Notes under the pieces: model-generated | Database searches by the model: none | What the model saw: only the letters and a program-made list of their open reading frames with translations | Told to the model about the DNA's origin: nothing | Shown here: one piece after another, positions 25,447-34,346 of the stretch | Numbering within the stretch: the first letter of the stretch is position 1 | Layout of the letters: every line of letters starts with the position of its first letter | Assembly: GCA_016194705.1 (NCBI GenBank) | Contig: JACQAZ010000005.1 | Coordinates: 62,001-126,000, forward strand | DNA: 64,000 nt | Direction of reading: 5' to 3' | From: Elusimicrobiota bacterium | GTDB taxonomy: Bacteria; Elusimicrobiota; Elusimicrobia; UBA1565; UBA9628 | Position numbers and translations under genes: made by a program

Positions 25447-27194
25447 TGTTCCGCGAGCCCACATTCCTGCTCTGGCTGGCGGCGGCGCTCGCGGGCGGCG
25501 TGGCGGCGCTCGCCTGGAGCGCCTTGCGCCGACGCGCGCTCGCGACCGCGCTCGGAGCTCCCGGCACGCTGTCCCGGCTCGTCCCTCCCGAGGCGGCGGG
25601 CCGCCGCAGGCTCAAGGCCGGACTGCAGCTGGCGGGCCTCGGGCTTCTGTTCCTGGCTCTGGCGGGGCCGCAATGGGGCGTCGAGCTCGTCGCGACCCAG
25701 GGAGCCTCGCGCCAGGTCATGATCGCGGTGGACACTTCCCTTTCGATGCTCACCGAGGACGTCAAACCCAATCGCATCGAGAAGGCCAAGCAGGAGCTCT
25801 CGCTGCTGCTCGACTCCCTGCGCGGCGAACGGGTGGGGGTCATCGCCTTCGCGGGCGAGCCGGCCGTGGTCTGTCCGCTCACCACCGACATCGACGCGGC
25901 CAAACAGCTCCTGCGTTCGATTGAGGCCGGCATGATCGCCGTCCCCGGCACCGGGATCGGCAAGGCGATCAGGCTCGCGGCCTCTTCTCTCTCCCGATAC
26001 CCGGGCACCAAGACCTTGGTCCTCCTCTCCGACGGGGAAGACCACAAGACCGACCCGGCGGGCGCCGCGGAGGAGGCGGCCGCCGCCGAAGTCAAGATCT
26101 ACGCCGTGGGCATCGGCACCAGCGAAGGGGCGCCGATCCCGATCAAGGACGCCTCCGGGGCGCTGGCGGGCTACAAGAAGGACAAGAAAGGAGCGACGGT
26201 GGTCAGCAAGCTCATGGAGGCGACGCTGACCGAGGTCGCCTCCAAGACTCAAGGGGAGTATTTCCGGCTCAGCCCGAACCAGAACGAGGCCGGAGACATC
26301 GTGGAGCGCATCCAGAAGTCCGACAAGGCCGAGGGCGTCGGCGGGACCGCGAACTCATTCAAGAACCGTTTCATTTTTCCGTTGTCGTTTGCCTTTATTC
26401 TATTATTGCTTGAGATGGTCATCCCGGAAAAAGGCCCTTTTCGCCCGTTCCGGGCGAAAAGGGACGCGCGTCAGACGGAACGGCTGACGCGCGCCGCCGT
26501 CGCCGCTGCTTTCTTCGTGTTCGTTGGAGAAGGGGGAGTTCACGCCGCCACCGCGGAAGGCTCGCTCCGAAAAGGCAACCGCCTCTACGAGCGCGAGCAG
26601 TACGTCCCGGCGCTGGAGGCCTACGCTGCGTCCGGCAAGAAAAACCCGCAGGACCCGCGGCCCGTGTTCAACGCCGGCGACGCCCTGTACCGCCTGGAGG
26701 AGCTCGACAAGGCGGCGACGGCCTTCGAGGCGATCGGCAAGTCGAATTACCCCGCGCCCCTGCGCGCGGCGGCTTATTACAACATGGGCAACGCACGGCT
26801 TCAGGCGGGCGAGTTCCCCAAGGCGATCGACGCCTACCGCCAGTCCCTGCGCATCGATCCCTCGGACCGCGACGCGATCCACAACCTGGCCGTCGCGCTC
26901 TACTATCTCAAGCACCCGCCGCCGCCGAAGAAGAACAAGCCCAAGGACGAGCCTAAGCCGCCTCAGAAGCCGCAGGACAAGAAGGACAAGGGCGGCGGCC
27001 AGGATAAGCCCGAAGACGGCAAGGGCGGCTCGCCTCCGCCGCAGGCCAAGACGAGGCCGCAGGACCAGATCTCCGGCGAGGACGCCCAACGCATCATGCG
27101 GGCCGTCGCCGAGAAGGAAAAGACGGCGGGCGCCCAGGCTCGCCAGCTTCAGAAGCAGCCCGCCAAGAAGCCCGAAGTCGAGGAGGACTGGTGA
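25446..27194 (+). CDS. BatB-BatC fusion: VWA domain plus TPR/Lys-Pro tail
   Basis: The product is 582 aa. Residues 1-325 are a full BatB: membrane helices near 5-25 and 58-75, VWA MIDAS DTSLS at D96, LLSDGEDHK, and a terminal helix (FIFPLSFAFILLLLEMVI). Residues about 330-350 (EKGPFRPFRAKRDARQTERLTR in part) are encoded by two adjacent perfect hairpins. A second signal-like hydrophobic segment (AAVAAAFFVFVGEGGVHA) follows, then a BatC-like TPR region (about 375-480) and a Lys/Pro/Gln-rich tail. BatB and BatC are usually separate genes. Here one continuous frame spans both. See the finding on the junction. Confidence 0.88.
   Translation: MFREPTFLLWLAAALAGGVAALAWSALRRRALATALGAPGTLSRLVPPEAAGRRRLKAGLQLAGLGLLFLALAGPQWGVELVATQGASRQVMIAVDTSLSMLTEDVKPNRIEKAKQELSLLLDSLRGERVGVIAFAGEPAVVCPLTTDIDAAKQLLRSIEAGMIAVPGTGIGKAIRLAASSLSRYPGTKTLVLLSDGEDHKTDPAGAAEEAAAAEVKIYAVGIGTSEGAPIPIKDASGALAGYKKDKKGATVVSKLMEATLTEVASKTQGEYFRLSPNQNEAGDIVERIQKSDKAEGVGGTANSFKNRFIFPLSFAFILLLLEMVIPEKGPFRPFRAKRDARQTERLTRAAVAAAFFVFVGEGGVHAATAEGSLRKGNRLYEREQYVPALEAYAASGKKNPQDPRPVFNAGDALYRLEELDKAATAFEAIGKSNYPAPLRAAAYYNMGNARLQAGEFPKAIDAYRQSLRIDPSDRDAIHNLAVALYYLKHPPPPKKNKPKDEPKPPQKPQDKKDKGGGQDKPEDGKGGSPPPQAKTRPQDQISGEDAQRIMRAVAEKEKTAGAQARQLQKQPAKKPEVEEDW
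26435..26493. repeat. Tandem perfect hairpins at the batB-batC junction
   Basis: Hairpin 1 is CCCTTTTCGCCCG-TTC-CGGGCGAAAAGGG (26435-26463), 13 bp with a 3-nt loop. Hairpin 2 (26465-26493) has 10-bp arms CGCGCGTCAG / CTGACGCGCG with a 9-nt loop. They are one base apart, lie inside the reading frame, and fall exactly between the last BatB helix and the BatC-like part. The 50 bases upstream are markedly AT-richer than the surroundings. Confidence 0.85.
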
Positions 27195-29065
27195 GAGCGG
27201 CTCTGACGGCTCTGCTTCTGTGGCTTCCCGGGTCCTGTTGGGCCCAGGTCACCATCAGCGCCGAGGTCGACAAGACCGACGTCGCGCTCAACGACCAGAT
27301 CGTCCTGGCGGTGACCGTGACCGGACCTCAGACCTCGCTGCCCGAGCCCGAGATCCCGAGCCTGCCGAACTTCAGCATCTACTCGTCGGGCCGCAACCAG
27401 AACATCACGTTCGTCAACGGCTCGGTCTCGAGCTCGATCATCTTCACTTACGTTCTGGAGCCCCGCTTCGTCGGCAAGGGCGTGATCCCGCCGATCGCGG
27501 TGGTCTACCAGGGACACCGCGCCCAAACATCTCCCATCGAGATCCAGGTCGGCAGGCCGGGGGCGTCGGCCCCGACGCCGACTCAGCAGGCGCCGGGACC
27601 CGCCAGGGCCAACCCGATCCCCGCGGCGCCCCCCCAGCGGGCGCCCGCGGCGGCCGCGCCGCAGCCTCCCCCGCGCGAGCGCAAGGCGGTCGTAGCCGGC
27701 GCGCCCGTTTTCGTCCAAGCGGTCGCAGACAAGAAGACGGCCTTCGTCAACGAGCAAGTGACGCTGACGGTCAGGTTCTACACTTCCGTCAACCTGCTGG
27801 GAAATCCGCAGTACATCGCCCCAAAGACCGACGGCTTCCTCGCCGAAGACCTGCCGCCGGAGCGCCACGGGAACACGGTCATCTCGAACCGGACCTACTA
27901 CTTCTCCGAGATCAAGACGGCCCTGTTTCCGGCCCAGGCGGGACGCCTCGGCGTCGGGCCGGCCACCGTCCGGGTTCAGATCCAGCAGAACGTCAACGTC
28001 GACCCTTTCGCCACGGACTTCTTCGAGAAGTTCTTCTCGCAGGGCCTCGTCAGCGCGGTGACCCGCGACCTGGTCTCCGAGCCGTTGAGCATCGCCGCCC
28101 AGGCCTTGCCCGAGGCGGACAAACCCAAGGACTTCTCCGGCGCCGTCGGCCGCTTCTCCATCGCGGCCGCCGTCGACCGGTCGTCGGTGAAGGTCGGCGA
28201 CGCCGTCGGGCTGACCGTAACCGTCGGCGGCGTCGGCAATCTCAAAGCCATCGGGGACCCGCGCATGCCTGAGCTGCCGTCGTGGAGGGTCTACGATACC
28301 GTGACCTCTCTCAATCTGGAAAAGAAGGACGACAAGGTCCAGGGCTCCAAGGTGTTCAAGACGGTCCTGGTGCCGCGGGTTTCCGGGGATCTGCAGGTGC
28401 CGGCCATCGGCTTCTCCTACTTCGATCCTGAGAAGCGCGCCTACGTGAGGGCGGAGTCTCTTCCCCTGGCCGTCAAGGTCGCTCCGTCGCCGGGCGCTCC
28501 CGCCGTTCCCGCCGGAGCGCCGCCCGCGGGAGCAGCTCCGCAGGGAGTGACGGCGGTCTCCCAGGACATACGCTACCTCAAAGGCGCCGTGTCCCGGCCG
28601 TTCTCGCAGCTGCTCGAGGCCGTGGCCGGCGCGGGCCCGGTCAACGCTGCGCCGATCTTCGCTTTCGCCTTCTGCCTCGGCCTCGCGCAATACCGCAAGG
28701 CGGGCTCCTCCGATCCCGCCGGCGCGCGCCTGCGCGGCGCGGCCAAGGCCGCCATGGGCCGCATCGAAGAGTCCCTCAAGTCGGGAAAACCTGGGAAGGC
28801 CGCCGCCCTCATGTCCGACGCCCTGACCGGGTACTTGGCGGACAAGCTCGGTCAGTCGGCCTCGGGCCTCACATTGCGCCGGGCCCTCGAGCTCTTGGGC
28901 GCCAGACGACCCCCGGTCGACGCGGCCCTGCTCGAGGGCGTGCGCGAGCTTTGGTCCGAGCTCGACATGCGCCGCTTCGCCCCGGGAGCGGCCGGCGCCG
29001 GCGCCAAGGTCGCGCAGGCGCTGCGCGGCTTGATCGCCCAGCTGGAGGAGGAGCTCGAACGATGA
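27191..29065 (+). CDS. batD: BatD-like exported protein
   Basis: The product is 624 aa from a GTG overlapping the stop of the fusion gene. A signal peptide (ALTALLLWLPGSCWAQ) is followed by the BatD pattern of repeated immunoglobulin-like oxygen-tolerance domains: VTISAEVDKTDVALNDQIVLAVTV at the N-terminus, VFVQAVADKKTAFVNEQVTLTVRFY in the middle, and VDRSSVKVGDAVGLTVTVGG in the third. Pro/Ala linkers occur at about 125-165 and 435-460. A C-terminal helix (NAAPIFAFAFCLGLAQY) and a cytoplasmic domain complete it. It is a periplasmic scaffold of the Bat complex. Confidence 0.9.
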   Translation: MRAALTALLLWLPGSCWAQVTISAEVDKTDVALNDQIVLAVTVTGPQTSLPEPEIPSLPNFSIYSSGRNQNITFVNGSVSSSIIFTYVLEPRFVGKGVIPPIAVVYQGHRAQTSPIEIQVGRPGASAPTPTQQAPGPARANPIPAAPPQRAPAAAAPQPPPRERKAVVAGAPVFVQAVADKKTAFVNEQVTLTVRFYTSVNLLGNPQYIAPKTDGFLAEDLPPERHGNTVISNRTYYFSEIKTALFPAQAGRLGVGPATVRVQIQQNVNVDPFATDFFEKFFSQGLVSAVTRDLVSEPLSIAAQALPEADKPKDFSGAVGRFSIAAAVDRSSVKVGDAVGLTVTVGGVGNLKAIGDPRMPELPSWRVYDTVTSLNLEKKDDKVQGSKVFKTVLVPRVSGDLQVPAIGFSYFDPEKRAYVRAESLPLAVKVAPSPGAPAVPAGAPPAGAAPQGVTAVSQDIRYLKGAVSRPFSQLLEAVAGAGPVNAAPIFAFAFCLGLAQYRKAGSSDPAGARLRGAAKAAMGRIEESLKSGKPGKAAALMSDALTGYLADKLGQSASGLTLRRALELLGARRPPVDAALLEGVRELWSELDMRRFAPGAAGAGAKVAQALRGLIAQLEEELER

Positions 29066-29781
29066 CCTCATTGCTGCTGATCCTGTCGCTGGCCGTGCCC
29101 GCATCCTGCCAGGGTGTCGACGAAGCGCGCGGCAAATACGACGCCGGAGACTTCAACGGAGCCGCCACGCTGTACGCGAAGGCCCTCGAACGCAGCCCCC
29201 GCGATCCGGTCCTGCATTACGACCTGGGCAACGCCCTCTTCAAGGCCGGGCATCTGGGCCAGGCGATCGCTTCGTACCAGCGCGCCTTCGACATCCGCCC
29301 GCGCGATCCGGACATACGCTACAACCTGGGCTTCGCGCTCAAGCGGGCGGGCGAGGAACTCCGTCCCGAGGGGACTCCCCCGGCGCTGTTCGCACTCTTC
29401 ACATTGCTCAGCGAGCGGGAGCTCGCCGGGCTGCAGTGGCTGCTCTGCTGGCTCGCCCTCTCCCTGGGCTGCGTCTATGTCCTCAAGCCGGCGCGGCGCG
29501 AAGACTTGTTCTCTCCGGTCGTCGTCGCCGCCGCCCTCTGGGCGGCGACCGGATTGTGGTGGGGTTCCCGTTGGCTGCTCGAACCCGACGAGCGCGGCGT
29601 GATCGTTAAACCCACCGCCGAGCTCCGCTCCGGTCCGGGGCACAACTTCGGGGTCAGCTTCACCGCTCCCGAGGGCCGGCGCGTGCAGATCCTGTCCGAG
29701 AGCGCGGGCTGGCTCGAGATCGGCATCCCGAAAGAAGGGGCGAAGGGCTGGCTTGCGGCCGACGCGGTCGAGAAGATCTAG
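29062..29781 (+). CDS. batE: BatE-like TPR protein with SH3-like C-terminus
   Basis: The product is 239 aa, overlapping batD (ATGA). A signal peptide (LLLILSLAVPASC, with a possible lipobox Cys at 16) is followed by two to three TPRs (residues 18-105, for example DPVLHYDLGNALFKAGHLGQAIASY), two membrane helices (WLLCWLALSLGCVYVL; FSPVVVAAALWAATGLWWG), then a bacterial SH3-like domain (VIVKPTAELRSGPGHNF, about 175-239). TPR-TM-SH3 is the usual BatE design. It is the last bat gene; fumC follows after 34 nt with its own -10 element. Confidence 0.9.
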   Translation: MTSLLLILSLAVPASCQGVDEARGKYDAGDFNGAATLYAKALERSPRDPVLHYDLGNALFKAGHLGQAIASYQRAFDIRPRDPDIRYNLGFALKRAGEELRPEGTPPALFALFTLLSERELAGLQWLLCWLALSLGCVYVLKPARREDLFSPVVVAAALWAATGLWWGSRWLLEPDERGVIVKPTAELRSGPGHNFGVSFTAPEGRRVQILSESAGWLEIGIPKEGAKGWLAADAVEKI

Positions 29782-29803
29782 ATAATCGACAGAGGGAAAA
29801 AGG

Positions 29804-29809
29804 TAACAT
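29804..29809 (+). promoter_or_regulatory. -10 element 6 nt before fumC start
   Basis: TAACAT, 6 nt, then the ATG at 29816. Confidence 0.4.
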
Positions 29810-29815
29810 CCGTTA

Positions 29816-31219
29816 ATGAAAGGGAAGATCCGGATGGAAAAAGACACGATGGGGGAGGTCGCAGTCGCCTCCGACAGGTATTGGGGCGCCCAGACCGAGC
29901 GCTCGCTCCATCATTTCCAGGCCGGGGCGGGGCGGGACACCTTGCCGCGCGAGATGATCCAGGCCCTTGGTGTATTAAAGAAGGCCTGCGCTTTGGCCAA
30001 CGCCGAGCTGGGGCTGCTCAAGAAGGACAAGGCCCGTCTCATCGTCAAAGCCGCCGACGCGGTCATCGGCGGCGAGCTCGACGCCCATTTCCCTCTCGTC
30101 GTCTGGCAGACCGGTTCCGGCACGCAGAGCAACATGAACGCCAACGAGGTCATCAGCAATCGGGCCATCGAGCTGGCCGGCGGCGTCATGGGCTCCAAAA
30201 AGCCCATCCACCCCAACGACGACGTCAATAAGAGCCAGAGCTCCAATGACACCTTTCCGACGGCGATGCACATCGCGGCCGCCGGGTCCCTCGTGCATCA
30301 GTTGCGTCCCGCGCTGCTCGAACTCATCAAGACCCTGCGCGCCAAGGAAAAGAAATACGCGGGGGTCGTGAAGATCGGCCGCACGCATCTCATGGACGCG
30401 GTGCCCTTGACCTTGGGGCAAGAGATCTCGGGCTGGCGCCAGATGCTCGAGAACGATTCCGCTCGCCTGAGCCTGGTGCTGCCGCAGCTCTACGAGCTGG
30501 CCTTGGGCGGGACCGCTGTCGGCACCGGCCTTAACACGCACCCGAAGTTCGCGGCGCTCTCGGCCAAGAAGATCGCCTCTCTGACGGGCCTGCCGTTTGT
30601 CAGCGCCCCGAATAAATTCGAGGCGCTGGCCGGCCACGACGCCCTGGTGTTCGCTCACGGGGCGCTCAAGACCTTGGCCTGCTCGATGAATAAGATCGCC
30701 AACGACGTCCGCTGGCTGGCCTCGGGACCGCGCGCGGGCCTGGCCGAGATCCGCATACCGGAGAACGAGCCGGGCTCCTCGATCATGCCGGGCAAGGTCA
30801 ACCCGACGCAGAGCGAGGCGGTCACGATGATCTGCGCCCAGGTGCTGGGCAACGACACAGCCCTGAATGTGGGGGGGGCCTCGGGGAACTTCGAGCTCAA
30901 CGTCTTCAAGCCGCTGATCATCCACAACTTCCTCTCCTCGGCCAAGCTGCTCGCCGCGGGCATCAAGGGCTTCGAGGAGCACTGCGTGCGCGGCCTCGAG
31001 GCGGACGGAAAACGCATCGACGAGCTCATGCGCCGCTCCTTGATGCTCGTGACCGCGCTCAACCCTCACATCGGCTACGACAAGGCGGCCAAGATCGCCA
31101 AGCTCGCCCACAAGGAAGGCACGACCCTCAAGGCGGCGGCGCTCAAGCTCAAGTTCCTCACCGAGAAGCAGTTCGACGCCTGGATCAAGCCCGAAGAGAT
31201 GACCAAGCCGGGGCTCTGA
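29816..31219 (+). CDS. fumC: Class II fumarate hydratase
   Basis: The product is 467 aa, standard for FumC. The N-terminal [21 protein letters not shown] aligns with the EKDSMG opening of the family, [13 protein letters not shown] forms part of the active site, [16 protein letters not shown] is the second conserved block, and [13 protein letters not shown] is the fumarase/aspartase signature loop carrying the catalytic Ser. It interconverts fumarate and malate in the TCA cycle. Aspartase is the main alternative, but the N-terminus and [15 protein letters not shown] block favour fumarase. The ATG at 29834 is a possible alternative start. Confidence 0.93.
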   Translation: MKGKIRMEKDTMGEVAVASDRYWGAQTERSLHHFQAGAGRDTLPREMIQALGVLKKACALANAELGLLKKDKARLIVKAADAVIGGELDAHFPLVVWQTGSGTQSNMNANEVISNRAIELAGGVMGSKKPIHPNDDVNKSQSSNDTFPTAMHIAAAGSLVHQLRPALLELIKTLRAKEKKYAGVVKIGRTHLMDAVPLTLGQEISGWRQMLENDSARLSLVLPQLYELALGGTAVGTGLNTHPKFAALSAKKIASLTGLPFVSAPNKFEALAGHDALVFAHGALKTLACSMNKIANDVRWLASGPRAGLAEIRIPENEPGSSIMPGKVNPTQSEAVTMICAQVLGNDTALNVGGASGNFELNVFKPLIIHNFLSSAKLLAAGIKGFEEHCVRGLEADGKRIDELMRRSLMLVTALNPHIGYDKAAKIAKLAHKEGTTLKAAALKLKFLTEKQFDAWIKPEEMTKPGL

Positions 31220-31224
31220 GAGCC

Positions 31225-32379
31225 ATGCCGACCAAGCCCGGAGAGCGCATCCTCGCCGTCGACGACGACGAGAGCTTCCTCGACATCTACAAGACCGGGC
31301 TCCAGTCGGCCGGCTACGAGGTCACGACCGCCTCGAGCGGAGCCGAAGCCGTCGCGCTCGCCGCCCGCGAGGATTTCGACCTCGTGATCACGGACCTGAG
31401 CATGCCCGGAGAGTTCGACGGGCAGGAAGTCGTGCGCCGGGTCAAGGCCGCGCGCCCCAAGACCGAGCTCATCGTGCTGACCGGGACGCCGACCCTGGCG
31501 AGCGCGATCGCCACGCTCAAGGACGGCGCTTACGACTACGTCTTCAAGCCCGTCGTCATCGAGCATCTGAAATCGGTGGTCCGGCGCTGCCTCGACCACC
31601 ACCGTCTGCGCGAGGAGCTCTCGAGCGAGAGGGCCCTTCGCCAGGAGCTTAAGATCGCCTACGAGGAACTCCAGAAAGTCGAGAAGCTCAAGGAAGGCAT
31701 TCTCGCGCGGCTCAGCCACGAACTCAAGACGCCCTTGTTCCAGATCGTCTTGGGCCTCAACGTTCTCAAGGACGCCCAGGTCGACCTGGAGAAGGCGAGA
31801 AGGACCGTCGAGATCGCGACCCTCGCCTGCTCGCGCCTCGAGAGGACTTTGTCCAACCTGCTGGCGCTGGCCGAGTTCGGCCAGGCCGTGCCGGAGGTCG
31901 GGACGACCGCCGTCGACGTCGAGGCCCTCTGCCGGGGCGTGGTCGAGGGACTGCGCGCGCTTTGGGAGCGCCGCAATCTGAGGGTCTCCGTGGCCTTCGA
32001 GCCGAAGGTGCGGGCCGTTCGCGGGACGCCCGAGCTGCTTTCCAAGGCCTTCGAGCATCTGGTGCACAACGCCATCCTCTTCAGCCCCCAGGGAGAATCC
32101 GTCGAGATCCGGGGAAAAATGACGGCGGGATTCGTCAAGGTCGCGGTCTCGGACAAAGGCGAAGGGATTCCGGAGTCCGAGTTCGACGAGATCTTCGACA
32201 GCTTCTACCAAGTCGCCAACTACCTCACGCGCAAGGTCGACGGGCTCGGGCTGGGACTGGCCATCGCTCGGCGCATCGTCGAGGCGCACGGCGGCAGCGT
32301 CATGGTCGCAAGCCGCCTGGGCCAGGGCTCGACCTTCACGGTCGCTTTGCCGCCCGAAGCGGCCCCCGCCAACTCCTAG
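31225..32379 (+). CDS. Receiver-histidine kinase hybrid
   Basis: The product is 384 aa, cytosolic. An N-terminal receiver domain (D57 in LVITDLSMPG, acidic residues D13-D15) is joined by a short helix to a HisKA domain with H165 (ARLSHELKTPLFQ) and an HATPase_c domain containing the N box (HLVHNAILF), G1 (DKGEGIPESEFD) and G2 (GLGLGLAIARRIVEAHGG). There is no sensor or membrane segment, so input must come by phosphotransfer or protein contact. It starts 5 nt after fumC. It could phosphorylate the orphan receiver at 14782, but nothing in the sequence proves it. Confidence 0.92.
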   Translation: MPTKPGERILAVDDDESFLDIYKTGLQSAGYEVTTASSGAEAVALAAREDFDLVITDLSMPGEFDGQEVVRRVKAARPKTELIVLTGTPTLASAIATLKDGAYDYVFKPVVIEHLKSVVRRCLDHHRLREELSSERALRQELKIAYEELQKVEKLKEGILARLSHELKTPLFQIVLGLNVLKDAQVDLEKARRTVEIATLACSRLERTLSNLLALAEFGQAVPEVGTTAVDVEALCRGVVEGLRALWERRNLRVSVAFEPKVRAVRGTPELLSKAFEHLVHNAILFSPQGESVEIRGKMTAGFVKVAVSDKGEGIPESEFDEIFDSFYQVANYLTRKVDGLGLGLAIARRIVEAHGGSVMVASRLGQGSTFTVALPPEAAPANS

Positions 32380-32446
32380 GATTGCGTGGGCCCATCGGCC
32401 TGCGCGCCGGGGCCTTTGGGCCCTTTCCCGTCGTCGAGCGGCGCGG

Positions 32447-32452
32447 TAAAAT
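32447..32452 (+). promoter_or_regulatory. -10 element 7 nt before start
   Basis: TAAAAT then AAAGGGA directly abutting the ATG at 32460; the purine stretch is too close to serve as a Shine-Dalgarno site. Confidence 0.45.
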
Positions 32453-32459
32453 AAAGGGA

Positions 32460-33661
32460 ATGCTGTCCTTGCTTCTCACGTTGGCCCTCGGCGTCGCTCG
32501 CGCCGAGACGGCCGCTTTCGACGCCCTCTACCTCCAAGGCGGTGAGGGCTTCCTGCGCGCGGCGCGCGAGGTCCCCGTCGCGCCCCGGGCGGCGCCCCCG
32601 CCCGCGCCCCGACGCTACAAAGCCCAAGGCGTCGTGGCCGGAGAGCGCGTGACGACGACGGTCGATTCCGAGGGGGCGGCCCTCTATCTTCAAGGGCGCC
32701 TCTCTGAGGCGCCCGAGTTCAAGGAAAAGCTCGACTCCTATCGCGCCGCCGCCTCGGGGCTGGCGCCGCACGAGCTGGGGCCGCTGCTGCGCGAGTCGGC
32801 GCGCAAGCTCTCGCCCGACGCCGCCTCGCTGCTGTTCGCCGAGCTCGTCGCGGAGTCGGAGCAGGGCCGGAGGTGGAGGGGCGGGTACGAGCAGGCGCTG
32901 GCCCAGTGGAAGAGCGCGGGCGGCCGACTGCCCGCCTCGGCGCAGTCCATCGTCGTGTTGGCCGTCCCGGCTTTCCTTTATAAGTCCCATCCGGAGAGCG
33001 GTGCCGGCCTCGAGAAAGTCATCGAGGCTGCCCGCGCCATCGGCCTGCGGGCCGAGCGGCTCGAGGTGGGGGAAAACTCCAAGGTCGAAGACAACGCCCG
33101 CGCGATCGCCGACGAGATCCGCCGCCGGGGCGCGGCCGGCGAGAGGCTCGTGCTGGTCTCCGGCAGCAAGTCCGGTGCGGAGGTAGCCGAAGCCTTGGGG
33201 CGCTACCTGCGGCCGGAGGAGGCCGCTCCGGTGCTGGCCTGGGTCAACGGCGCGGGCACGCTCAGAGGCAGCCCGCTGGCCGACATGGTCAAGAGCGGCC
33301 CGGCGCGGCTGCTCGTGGGCTTGCGGATGCGCATGGAGGGCTTCGGCCTTCGGGGCATCGACAGCCTGCGGACCAAGACGCGGCGCGCATCCTTCGCGTC
33401 GCTGTCCTTCCCGCCTTCGATCCGGATCGTCAATCTCGTCGCCGTCCCGATGTCGGGCGACATCTACTCCGGCAACCGCTCCAATTACGAGAGCCTCAAC
33501 GAGTTCGGCCCCAACGACGGGGTCACGCTGTTGACCGACGCCATCGTCCCCGGCGCGATCACCTTGCTCAAGCCCGGCGTCGACCACTATATGGCGGCCA
33601 AGGTCGACGCCGACGCCCTCGGGGCGCTGATCTCGGGCTGCCTCGAAGCCAGTCCTCCCCC

Positions 33662-33665
<4 letters not shown>
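32460..33665 (+). CDS. Exported alpha/beta-hydrolase, lipase-like
   Basis: The product is 401 aa. A signal peptide (LSLLLTLALGVARA) and a helical N-terminal half precede a hydrolase-like core: strand SIVVLAVPAFLYKS, then LVLVSGSKSGAEVAEALGRYL, a nucleophile elbow resembling the GHSKGG elbow of lipases with Ser as nucleophile, then NLVAVPMSGDIYS, NDGVTLLTD (candidate acid) and GVDHYMA (candidate His). The order Ser-Asp-His and the DH pair fit the triacylglycerol-lipase type. Substrate unknown. The next gene overlaps by ATGA. Confidence 0.65.
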
Positions 33666-34330
<665 letters not shown>

Positions 34331-34346
34331 CGGCGGTCCGAGAACT

